Assembly: GCA_036011305.1 (NCBI GenBank)
Contig: DASCNA010000196.1
Coordinates: 1 to 12,159, forward strand
DNA: 12,159 nucleotides
From: DASCNA01 sp036011305
Lineage (GTDB): Bacteria; Verrucomicrobiota; Lentisphaeria; Victivallales; GWF2-38-69
Direction of reading: 5' to 3'
Shown: positions 6,630 to 12,159 of the stretch, piece by piece
Layout of the letters: each line of letters begins with the position of its first letter
How positions within the stretch are numbered: position 1 is the stretch's first letter
Position numbers and translations under genes: made by a program
The notes under the pieces: generated by a model
Databases searched by the model: none
Seen by the model: the letters and a program-made list of their open reading frames with translations, nothing else
What the model was told of the DNA's origin: nothing

Positions 6630-7717
6630 AATGGATCTAAACATCTATTAATACCATACAATATTTTTTCACCTTTTTTATTTGTAGTTTCATATATTCT
6701 TGCTTCAACTAACTGTGTTGATCCGTCAGGCTTGATATATTTTGTTTTGTAAACTCCTGGCTTAAAGTAGATTCTGCCATTTACATAGCTGCATTTTATT
6801 TTTAAATCTTCAGGGTCTATGACTTTTATTATTAAATTTGGATTTGAAATTAAATCATTTTTAGATATACCAATAATCTTCTCGCAACTGTCACTTAAAA
6901 ATTCATACTTGATAGGATTAAACGATTTTATCCAAACAACATCTTCCATTTCATTTATTATTTTTTTTAAAAAATTTTGTTTTTCGATAGCTTCTGATAA
7001 AACGGTAATATCATTTATAGTGCACAATATTTCATTCACTTCATTTTTATCATTAAGTATTGGGATTATGGATAATAAACCTACTTTTCTCCCTTTACTT
7101 CCTGGAATAATAACTTGTTTATTTGTAAACCTTTCCCGATTTTTAAAAGCATCCTGTTCATATTTTAAAATATACTGTATCTCTATAAAACCGAAAATAT
7201 CAGAAGCTTTGCAGCCGATAATGTCTTCTTTTTTATATTGTAAGCCTGTCATATGCAGAAAAGCATTGTTGAGAACTCTATATTTATAGTTACTGTCTTT
7301 TATATACATAATTTGCGATAATTCATCTATCGTATTGTTTAAACCTTTCAGCCTTTTCTTTAATCTGATGTTTTCATCTCTATAAAATGTATATTTCTCG
7401 TTAATTTCGCTCAATAAACCTATATTAAGATCAGGATAATCACCAATTTCTTTAATTATGTGATCTAGTTTTTTTAATTCCTTATAAATGGAAATATCAT
7501 TATATTGGGATATGCCAAGATCTTTCAGATCTGATATTTCTGATACGCTTATTCCAAGTATCTGGGCTATCATTCTAATATCAGAATCACCAGGATTTCT
7601 CTTACCAGCTTCCCATAAATGGATAATTATTTTACTTTTGCCAAGTTGTTTAGACAATTGTCCCTGAGTTATTTTTTTAGTTTTTCTAATTTTTTTAAGT
7701 TTATCTGAATATAACAT
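6623..7717 (-). CDS. XRE-type HTH regulator with two PAS sensor domains
   Basis: This 364-residue cytoplasmic regulator starts with a Cro/C1-type helix-turn-helix (about 5-62, with ITQGQLSKQLGKSKIIIHLWEAGKR). Helical, possibly coiled-coil sequence follows (about 80-136), then PAS domain 1 (about 132-240, with YRVLNNAFLHMTGLQYKKEDIIG and a SIIPILNDKNEVNEI strand set) and PAS domain 2 (about 250-360, with FLSDSCEKIIGIS, DPEDL and the terminal KYIKPDGSTQLVEARIYE strands). No kinase, GGDEF or output enzyme is fused, so ligand or redox sensing by PAS probably acts directly on DNA binding. It is divergent from the transporter-amidase pair with 149 bases between, including a dyad at 7743-7788. Control of that pair and of itself is inferred. 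No clear ribosome site precedes the ATG. Confidence 0.85.
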   Translation of the reverse strand: MLYSDKLKKIRKTKKITQGQLSKQLGKSKIIIHLWEAGKRNPGDSDIRMIAQILGISVSEISDLKDLGISQYNDISIYKELKKLDHIIKEIGDYPDLNIGLLSEINEKYTFYRDENIRLKKRLKGLNNTIDELSQIMYIKDSNYKYRVLNNAFLHMTGLQYKKEDIIGCKASDIFGFIEIQYILKYEQDAFKNRERFTNKQVIIPGSKGRKVGLLSIIPILNDKNEVNEILCTINDITVLSEAIEKQNFLKKIINEMEDVVWIKSFNPIKYEFLSDSCEKIIGISKNDLISNPNLIIKVIDPEDLKIKCSYVNGRIYFKPGVYKTKYIKPDGSTQLVEARIYETTNKKGEKILYGINRCLDPLN

Positions 7718-7742
7718 AATACTTACAATGTTTAAATAATTC

Positions 7743-7788
7743 TAGTTTAATATTACATTGTATAACTAATTACTAATATTTCAAACTA
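7743..7788. promoter_or_regulatory. Candidate operator dyad between regulator and transporter genes
   Basis: TAGTTTAATATTA (7743-7755) mirrors TAATATTTCAAACTA (7774-7788), with a two-base insertion in the right arm and an 18-base centre. It ends five bases before an extended -10 for the transporter gene and sits upstream of the divergent regulator. That is a fitting place for an XRE-family binding site, but AT-rich dyads also arise by chance. Confidence 0.4.
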
Positions 7789-7790
7789 TT

Positions 7791-7799
7791 TGCTATATA
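7791..7799 (+). promoter_or_regulatory. Extended -10 promoter element for the MFS-amidase pair
   Basis: TGCTATATA (7791-7799) matches an extended -10 (TG-N-TATAAT) about 68 bases before the transporter ATG. No good -35 lies at the right distance, as expected for extended -10 or activator-dependent promoters, and the dyad covers the -35 region. Confidence 0.35.
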
Positions 7800-7866
7800 A
7801 AAAAGGAAATGGTAATGAGATATTAAATGATAAATTATAAAATATTTAAGATAAGGATCAGGAACA

Positions 7867-9099
7867 ATGGAAATTTCAGAACAAAAATTCAAACTAACCT
7901 GCAGAAAGCCTAATACTCTTTCTTTACTTCTATTATATTCCATGCCTAATACAATAATAGTTCTGTTTTCTCCATGTACTCTATCGATAGGAAAGTTTTA
8001 TAATGTGAGTACAACCAGTTTATATTATTTAAGCATACTCCCTATGGTAGGTTTTGCACTGGGAGCTATTATCAGTCCTCTGTTTTCCATGAGGTACGGA
8101 AAAAAAGGCTCATTAATACTTGGTAACTCCATTGCTATTATAAGTGTTATTGGATATATGCTCTCCACTTATATCATCGTAAGTTACGATCTCCTGCTTA
8201 TATTCAGACTTCTATCAGTTTTTGGTGCAAGTATTGCTGTAATATCTGTTCCTGCTATCATAAATGAATATTATCATGATTTCTATGCAAGAAAAATGAT
8301 GTTCCTCATATCTGCAATATTCTGTCTATGGCCAGGTATTGTGATGGGAATAAGCGGATTAATTACCGACCATTTAGGCTGGCAGTATACCGAACTGTTT
8401 TTGCTTCTATATTCAATTATAACTTACATTATGATGCTTCAATTACCTGAAACTCAGGCTGTATTTATTAAAAAAAAGAATATTCTTAAACCTTATTTTT
8501 CCAATATAGGTAAAATTTTTAATAATTCTCAGTTCATTCTTTTTACTCTAATTGGCAGCATAATGGGAGTTACTTTATATTACTTTATTTCAGAAACGCC
8601 CTTTATAGCATTACATTATATGGGATTAAGTTCAACATCCTATGGATATTTTTCATTAATACCTTATCTGGCATGTACTGCAGCACTTCTACTAGGAAAT
8701 ATTTTTGCTTCTAAATTAAACTTTAAACGTGCTGTAAAAATAGGAATATTCGGTTCTCTTCCCTGCGCAATACTAATGCTTATTCTTTTTGAATCAGGAT
8801 ACTCCAACATATTTTCAGTATTTATTCTATCAGCAATACTTTTAGCTTCACTTTCACCGAGTTTCGGATACGGATTTGCTAAAGCTGTAGCAATCGCAGA
8901 CGAAAAGGCATTAGGAACTAGTCTGTTTATATTTATCTATATGATATTTTCTTCAGCAGTCCCATTTGTAACAAAAAATTTTACCGGGCTATTGGGAATT
9001 AATGTATACCCCATAACACTAATCATACTGGTTGTTATTCTGATAATTTTATTTTTCATATATTGTACAAAAAACAAGAATGCACAAACTCTAGACTAA
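7867..9099 (+). CDS. MFS transporter, Bcr/CflA-like drug exporter
   Basis: This 410-residue inner-membrane protein is hydrophobic throughout, with about twelve helices. The loop between helices 2 and 3 reads FSMRYGKKGS (73-82), a version of MFS motif A lacking its usual aspartate. The segment GWQYTELFLLLYSIITYIMM followed by QLPET at the end of the first half resembles the Bcr/CflA subgroup of DHA1 drug exporters (GWRaIF then LPET). A charged linker KKKNILKP precedes the second six helices. The substrate is unknown. Its pairing with an exported amidase suggests a small molecule that is exported or detoxified together with hydrolysis, but uptake cannot be excluded. The ATG at 7867 is preceded by AAGGATCAGGA. 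The downstream gene begins 24 bases after the stop, so the two form an operon. Confidence 0.88.
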   Translation: MEISEQKFKLTCRKPNTLSLLLLYSMPNTIIVLFSPCTLSIGKFYNVSTTSLYYLSILPMVGFALGAIISPLFSMRYGKKGSLILGNSIAIISVIGYMLSTYIIVSYDLLLIFRLLSVFGASIAVISVPAIINEYYHDFYARKMMFLISAIFCLWPGIVMGISGLITDHLGWQYTELFLLLYSIITYIMMLQLPETQAVFIKKKNILKPYFSNIGKIFNNSQFILFTLIGSIMGVTLYYFISETPFIALHYMGLSSTSYGYFSLIPYLACTAALLLGNIFASKLNFKRAVKIGIFGSLPCAILMLILFESGYSNIFSVFILSAILLASLSPSFGYGFAKAVAIADEKALGTSLFIFIYMIFSSAVPFVTKNFTGLLGINVYPITLIILVVILIILFFIYCTKNKNAQTLD

Positions 9100-9123
9100 T
9101 TTGAAAGGAATAAGGTGGACCTT

Positions 9124-10155
9124 ATGAAAGTACAACTTAAGTTAATCATTACTATTATTACAGGAATGCTTTTTCTACAGGCTACCCAGATATTCGCCTG
9201 CACAGGAATTTTTATAAATAGAAGCCAAAAAATTTCAGCAAGAAACTATGATTTCAATACAGCAAGTGGAACTTTAGCAATTTCACCCATAGGAACAGAA
9301 CATGTCTCTAACACGAACACACACAATCAAAAACCTTTAAGATGGAAAACTAAATACGGTAATGTGATTTTTTATGCTGTATTAACCAAAAAAGGTCATA
9401 ATACTCCCAGAGGAAAAAATACGATACTATGTGGCATAGATGGCACGAATCAATATGGCTTTAATGTTGGAATTTTTTATTTAGGAGAAACTAAATATCT
9501 ATCACCAAACAATTTACCTGTATTAGACGCAGGCATGTGGACTCAATATTTTCTGGATAATTTCAGAACTGTAAAAAAAGCTGTTCAATTTCTAAAAACA
9601 CAGAAGAAATTCAGAGTCATAAGCTGTAACAATAAAGATATAAATATGGATCTGCATTATTTCATCCATGATAAAACAGGAGCATCAGCAATTGTTGAAT
9701 ACTTAAATGGAAGGCTGAAAATAATAGAAAATCCAAAAGTAAATGTAATAGCAAACACCCCTTATGACAAAGCTATGGAAAAACTTAAAGATTATATAAG
9801 TTTTGGTGGCACAAAAACTATTCCAGGAGGTTTTGAATCTATACAAAGGTTTGTAAGAGGAGCTTATTATTTACACAACATTCCCAAAAAAACCGGTAAA
9901 AAGTATAGTCTTGTTGATGCTGCTATTGAAGTAATACAATCATGCACACAACCTCCTGTTCAGGAATATCCTTTAAATGATGGTATATTTTTCCCATCAA
10001 TGACTTGCTGGACAATAGTATCTAATTTAACAAATAATTGCATCTATTATAGGACTTTAGACGGTCCAAATTTTAAAGAAATAAACCTGAATAAAATTAA
10101 TTTCAAAGAAGGGGGAAAAGAAAGATATCATCTTTTAAAAGGTAAGTCTATATAA
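9124..10155 (+). CDS. Exported choloylglycine hydrolase / penicillin V acylase family amidase
   Basis: I chose the ATG at 9124 because AAGGTGG (9112-9118) sits five bases upstream; the GTG at 9115 is inside that site. The 343-residue product has a signal peptide (1-25) ending FA just before Cys26. Cleavage therefore exposes the N-terminal nucleophile of this Ntn-hydrolase family. Expected catalytic and pocket residues are present: Cys26, Arg40 and Asp43 in SARNYDF, Asn109 in DGTNQYGFNVG, Asn211 in VIANTPYD and Arg245 in QRFVRGAYYL. The family cleaves linear amide bonds (bile-salt conjugates, penicillin V, or N-acyl homoserine lactones in some Gram-negative members), and the substrate cannot be told from sequence. 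A periplasmic or secreted location is likely. It follows the MFS gene, probably under the divergent XRE-PAS regulator. Confidence 0.9.
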   Translation: MKVQLKLIITIITGMLFLQATQIFACTGIFINRSQKISARNYDFNTASGTLAISPIGTEHVSNTNTHNQKPLRWKTKYGNVIFYAVLTKKGHNTPRGKNTILCGIDGTNQYGFNVGIFYLGETKYLSPNNLPVLDAGMWTQYFLDNFRTVKKAVQFLKTQKKFRVISCNNKDINMDLHYFIHDKTGASAIVEYLNGRLKIIENPKVNVIANTPYDKAMEKLKDYISFGGTKTIPGGFESIQRFVRGAYYLHNIPKKTGKKYSLVDAAIEVIQSCTQPPVQEYPLNDGIFFPSMTCWTIVSNLTNNCIYYRTLDGPNFKEINLNKINFKEGGKERYHLLKGKSI

Positions 10156-10315
10156 AACAAACACAGACTATTATCTCGACTTTTAAAACATATATTATTT
10201 AAATAAATATGATCATTATCTACATACATCCTAGTCTGTATAAACAACATATAGATTACTAAGTTATATTAAGTTGTCTCAATATAAAAGTATTTATTTA
10301 ATAAGATAAATAAAC

Positions 10316-10340
10316 AAAAAAAGAAGCTGCCATACTTCTT
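10316..10340 (-). terminator. Second (distal) minus-strand terminator
   Basis: On the minus strand, AAGAAG (10340-10335), an 8-base loop and CTTCTT (10326-10321) are followed at once by five Ts. The stem is short but the T-run is good. It lies about 120 bases past the stop at 10460 and may back up the first terminator. Confidence 0.4.
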
Positions 10341-10385
10341 CACACAACGACTTTATATACAAAATATAGATTATATATTCTATAA

Positions 10386-10429
10386 ATAAAAAAGCTGAAG
10401 ATTCTTTTCATTGCAAGTATCTTCAGCTT
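10386..10429 (-). terminator. Rho-independent terminator of the secreted-paralog operon
   Basis: On the minus strand, AAGCTGAAGAT (10429-10419) pairs perfectly over 11 bases with ATCTTCAGCTT (10402-10392) around a 16-base loop. A run of TTTTATTTAT follows immediately. It is 30 bases beyond the stop of the gene ending at 10460. This is the clearest terminator in the window. Confidence 0.8.
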
Positions 10430-10459
10430 AAATTAAACTGCTAAATATAGACTATATAA

Positions 10460-11185
10460 TTACTTAGATTTTTCTTTCTGTAAAACAAAACTGCCTTTAT
10501 TAACGTCAGTATTAGCTTTTTCGTTGTGTGTTACAATTGTCAAATCCATCAAATAATAGGTTTTAAAGTCTTTAAGAGTAACATTATAAATATCGTATTC
10601 GCCTTTATCAGGAAATTTTACTTTTATTTGCAAAGGTTTAAAAGTAATAACAGACCAAAAACCTTTAACTATTGTAAAAGATGGAGGCAATACTCTTTCA
10701 AAAGTTCCATCCTTCATAAAAGCTGTGAAATTATTAAATGCGGCATTACTATCCTGTGACTCGCTTTGATAAGGAGTCCATTTCCCTTCAATAACATCCA
10801 TTATACTTGGAGAGGCCACTTTTGTGTAATCTTCTAAAGCTTTTATAGAAGCAGGGTCTGTAAATTTTCTTTTAACCCCATTAACTGCTTTCATACTCAT
10901 ATTTTCCGGGTGATCATAAAAATATTTATCAGTATTTTCATCTGCTTTTTTAAAATCTTTCGGACTGTGTATTTTACGAACTTCAGCATTTATTTTAATC
11001 CATTGCTCCTGGTTTGAATAATTAGCATTCTCACCTAAGTCCATTGGTGGATGTTCATTAAGATTCTTTCCGCCAGCATATCCACCGGTACTTTCAGAAG
11101 GATTATTATCATTATTATTTACAGCAAAAGCACTTACAGAAATCAGTAAAAAAAACAGAAATGAAACTCTCAGCAGTATTTTCAT
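10460..11185 (-). CDS. Secreted protein of unknown function, paralog B
   Basis: I chose the ATG at 11185 because AGGTGA (11196-11191) lies six bases upstream; the GTG at 11194 and ATG at 11191 overlap that site. The 241-residue product has a signal peptide (MKILLRVSFLFFLLISVSAFA), then an Asn/Ser-rich linker, a helical region (about 50-110) and a beta-rich C-terminal domain from about 130. It shares clear similarity with the next gene upstream: W-x-K-x-N, FYDH/FYSH, GKWTPY/GKWDPY, FERV/FERF, a W-x-V-x-T-F-x-P-L core and NEKANTDV/NEKGNLDV. The GKW start and alternating strands recall lipocalin-like (calycin) folds, but I do not recognise a family. It is likely periplasmic or surface-exposed. 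It starts 31 bases after the paralog's stop and is followed by a strong terminator. Confidence 0.75.
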   Translation of the reverse strand: MKILLRVSFLFFLLISVSAFAVNNNDNNPSESTGGYAGGKNLNEHPPMDLGENANYSNQEQWIKINAEVRKIHSPKDFKKADENTDKYFYDHPENMSMKAVNGVKRKFTDPASIKALEDYTKVASPSIMDVIEGKWTPYQSESQDSNAAFNNFTAFMKDGTFERVLPPSFTIVKGFWSVITFKPLQIKVKFPDKGEYDIYNVTLKDFKTYYLMDLTIVTHNEKANTDVNKGSFVLQKEKSK

Positions 11186-11216
11186 AATCATCACCTTTTT
11201 CGTTTTTTGGAATTAA

Positions 11217-11939
11217 TTAGAATTTATCTCTTGCTAAAACTATATCAGCATCATATACATCCAGGTTACCTTTCTCATTTTGCGTAATATTTTTAAGATA
11301 CATTGCAAAATATGTCAAATAGTCCCGTATTTGAACAGAATAAACAATTGAGTAAGGATTTTTAGGATATTTTATTGCTATTATCAGAGGATAAAAAGTA
11401 ACTACATGCCATTGTGCATAAACTCTTTTTGCATCTGCCTGCTGATAGTAATCAAACCTCTCAAAATCACCAGTTATAAAGAAAGCCCAAAAGTCATTAT
11501 CATTATAGTTTGAGTTAATTGATACATTATAGTAAGGATCCCATTTACCTACAATAGTTAATAAGATTTTCCATGGAGAACCAGATACTACCTTAAAACT
11601 TTCCAAGTTCTGTAAAACTTGTTCTCTGCTGGTATTTTTTCTATTATCTACTAAAATATTTCCGTGATGAGAATAAAAATATGAATTCATAGTTTTCTTC
11701 ATGGCAGAAAAATCTTTTTTATTTTTTATCTGATGGAGATCAGAATTGACCTTCTTCCATTTTTGCTGATCAGCATAGCTGATATTATCTCTTGAATTAA
11801 CATTCTGCGAACTGTTCGAATTATCTGTAACAGCAGTTAAATTATTATTTTGCTCTCCTGTATTAACTTCAGCCGAGTAAATATTAAATGAAATAACAAA
11901 AAAAAACACACTTAAAATCGATAGTATTTTAAACATCAT
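11217..11939 (-). CDS. Secreted protein of unknown function, paralog A
   Basis: I chose the ATG at 11939 because a full AAAGGAGG (11955-11948) lies eight bases upstream; the longer frame from a TTG at 11963 would read through the ribosome site. ATG 11936 is also possible. The 240-residue product has a signal peptide (MMFKILSILSVFFFVISF, cleavage near YSA), a Ser/Asn-rich linker, a helical region and a beta-rich C-terminal domain with GKWDPYYNVS, FWAFFITGDFERF, WHVVTFYPLIIAIKYP and NEKGNLDVYDAD. It aligns along its length with the following gene, so the pair arose by tandem duplication and then diverged well beyond recent-copy levels. The function is unknown. It is the first gene of the unit, with the strong ribosome site suggesting good expression. 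Confidence 0.75.
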   Translation of the reverse strand: MMFKILSILSVFFFVISFNIYSAEVNTGEQNNNLTAVTDNSNSSQNVNSRDNISYADQQKWKKVNSDLHQIKNKKDFSAMKKTMNSYFYSHHGNILVDNRKNTSREQVLQNLESFKVVSGSPWKILLTIVGKWDPYYNVSINSNYNDNDFWAFFITGDFERFDYYQQADAKRVYAQWHVVTFYPLIIAIKYPKNPYSIVYSVQIRDYLTYFAMYLKNITQNEKGNLDVYDADIVLARDKF

Positions 11940-11967
11940 TAAAAAAACCTCCTTTATATTCAAACTT

Positions 11968-11983
11968 TAATATTGCAATATTA
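11968..11983. promoter_or_regulatory. 16-base perfect palindrome in the leader of the paralog operon
   Basis: TAATATTGCAATATTA is a perfect palindrome centred about 36 bases before the ATG at 11939, between the candidate promoter and the ribosome site. It could be an operator for a dimeric repressor or a leader hairpin. Base composition makes this suggestive rather than proven. Confidence 0.4.
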
Positions 11984-12006
11984 GTAAATTTATTATTTCA
12001 TAAAAG

Positions 12007-12015
12007 CTTATACCA
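12007..12015 (-). promoter_or_regulatory. Extended -10 candidate for the paralog operon
   Basis: On the minus strand, TGGTATAAG (12015-12007) forms a TG-N plus TATAAG element about 70 bases before the first gene. A second possible promoter is TTGTTT with TAATAT about 20 bases further upstream. Neither has a good -35 and -10 together. Confidence 0.3.
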
Positions 12016-12059
12016 TCATTCCATATTAAAAATAGCTGTAACTAAAACAATAAAATTAA

Positions 12060-12159
12060 TTATACATTAAAATCTGTTTTTTTTAAATAAAAGAAACAGA
12101 TTAATGATAAAACCAGCATTAGCACTGATTGTTTATTTGAAGACTCTTGCATTTTACAT
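12060..12159 (-). CDS. Partial or tiny ORF at the right edge, C-terminal membrane helix
   Basis: One minus-strand frame enters from the edge and ends at a TAA (12062-12060). It reads KMQESSNKQSVLMLVLSLIC, then FFYLKKTDFNV. A polar start, a single hydrophobic helix and a basic tail suggest either the membrane-anchored C-terminus of a gene lying outside the window or a 30-residue protein from the ATG at 12152. A different frame shows ATG-TAA at 12159-12154, so the upstream gene could also end there. The window does not decide between these. Confidence 0.25.
   Translation of the reverse strand, partial: CKMQESSNKQSVLMLVLSLICFFYLKKTDFNV
12071..12102 (-). terminator. Hairpin upstream of the paralog operon, possible terminator of an upstream gene
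   Basis: AATCTGTTT (12071-12079) and AAACAGATT (12094-12102) are perfect 9-base arms around a 14-base AT-only-but-one loop. On the minus strand the stem is followed by TTTAATG, a poor T-run. It would separate a gene beyond the right edge from the paralog operon, although it overlaps the end of the edge ORF. Confidence 0.4.

Larger units (their letters stand above)
10156..10459. other. Convergent non-coding region of about 300 bases
   Basis: No convincing gene is seen in this very AT-rich stretch. It holds an 8-base perfect inverted repeat (ACAGACTA at 10163-10170 with TAGTCTGT at 10232-10239, loop 61), an AT-only palindrome around 10189-10211, and the two minus-strand terminator-like hairpins listed separately. 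No clear plus-strand terminator for the amidase gene was found; the long-range repeat just after its stop is the only candidate. Confidence 0.5.

Noticed and set aside
6819..7289. Plus-strand open frame inside the XRE-PAS gene
   Set aside because: It is antisense to both PAS domains and rich in Phe/Ile/Ser as expected for a shadow.
9115..9123. GTG start at 9115 for the amidase
   Set aside because: It sits within the ribosome site that serves the ATG at 9124 and would spoil the signal peptide start.
10526..10759. Plus-strand 77-codon frame inside paralog B
   Set aside because: It is antisense to the conserved beta domain and has no ribosome site or recognisable content.
1..12159. CPR-type genetic code (TGA as glycine) for the whole organism
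   Set aside because: All other genes are full-length without internal TGA, so genome-wide reassignment is not supported; it is kept only as a check.
1..12159. CRISPR array, insertion sequence, transposase or phage genes
   Set aside because: No regularly spaced repeats, transposase motifs, integrase or terminal inverted repeats with target duplications were seen.

Overview
The window is about one-third G+C. It carries ordinary bacterial genes with TAA or TAG stops, mostly good Shine-Dalgarno sites and several exported proteins with cleavable signal peptides. This suggests an AT-rich, probably Gram-negative, probably anaerobic or host-associated bacterium. The phylum cannot be fixed from the sequence. 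The redoxin/TPR protein and the XRE-PAS-PAS regulator give a weak impression of the PVC group (Lentisphaerota-like), and spirochaete or other AT-rich lineages are not excluded.

Layout. Positions 1-2520 (minus strand) hold a MoxR AAA+ ATPase, a DUF58 protein and a TgpA-type transglutaminase operon driven from a good promoter at 2492-2520. The transglutaminase is visibly broken: it has a TAA inside a decayed 24-bp tandem repeat, then a TGA. Positions 2511-2801 are intergenic, locally GC-rich, and unusually free of stops on the minus strand. Positions 2839-4431 (minus) are a two-gene unit of a secreted redoxin-like/TPR protein that has lost its CXXC and a PsiE-family membrane protein. Positions 4591-6585 (plus) encode a double-ACT protein followed by a UPF0210/DUF711 enzyme-like protein. 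That second gene is complete except for one in-frame TGA where the family has a conserved glycine.

Positions 6623-10155 hold an XRE-PAS-PAS regulator (minus) divergent from a plus-strand pair, a Bcr/CflA-like MFS transporter and an exported choloylglycine-hydrolase-family amidase with all catalytic residues. A long AT-rich dyad lies between the divergent genes, next to an extended -10. This looks like a small ligand-responsive module. Positions 10156-10459 are non-coding, with two minus-strand terminators. Positions 10460-11939 (minus) are two tandem paralogous secreted proteins of unknown function, possibly calycin-like, behind a 16-bp perfect palindrome. The right edge carries the tail of another minus-strand ORF or a tiny membrane ORF, plus a hairpin.

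The most noteworthy observations are the UGA-for-Gly lesion in DUF711 next to an intact partner, the eroded TgpA, the redox-dead thioredoxin fold, the XRE-PAS/MFS/amidase module, the unknown secreted paralog pair and the unexplained 2511-2801 island. No clearly new multi-gene system can be proven from the sequence alone.
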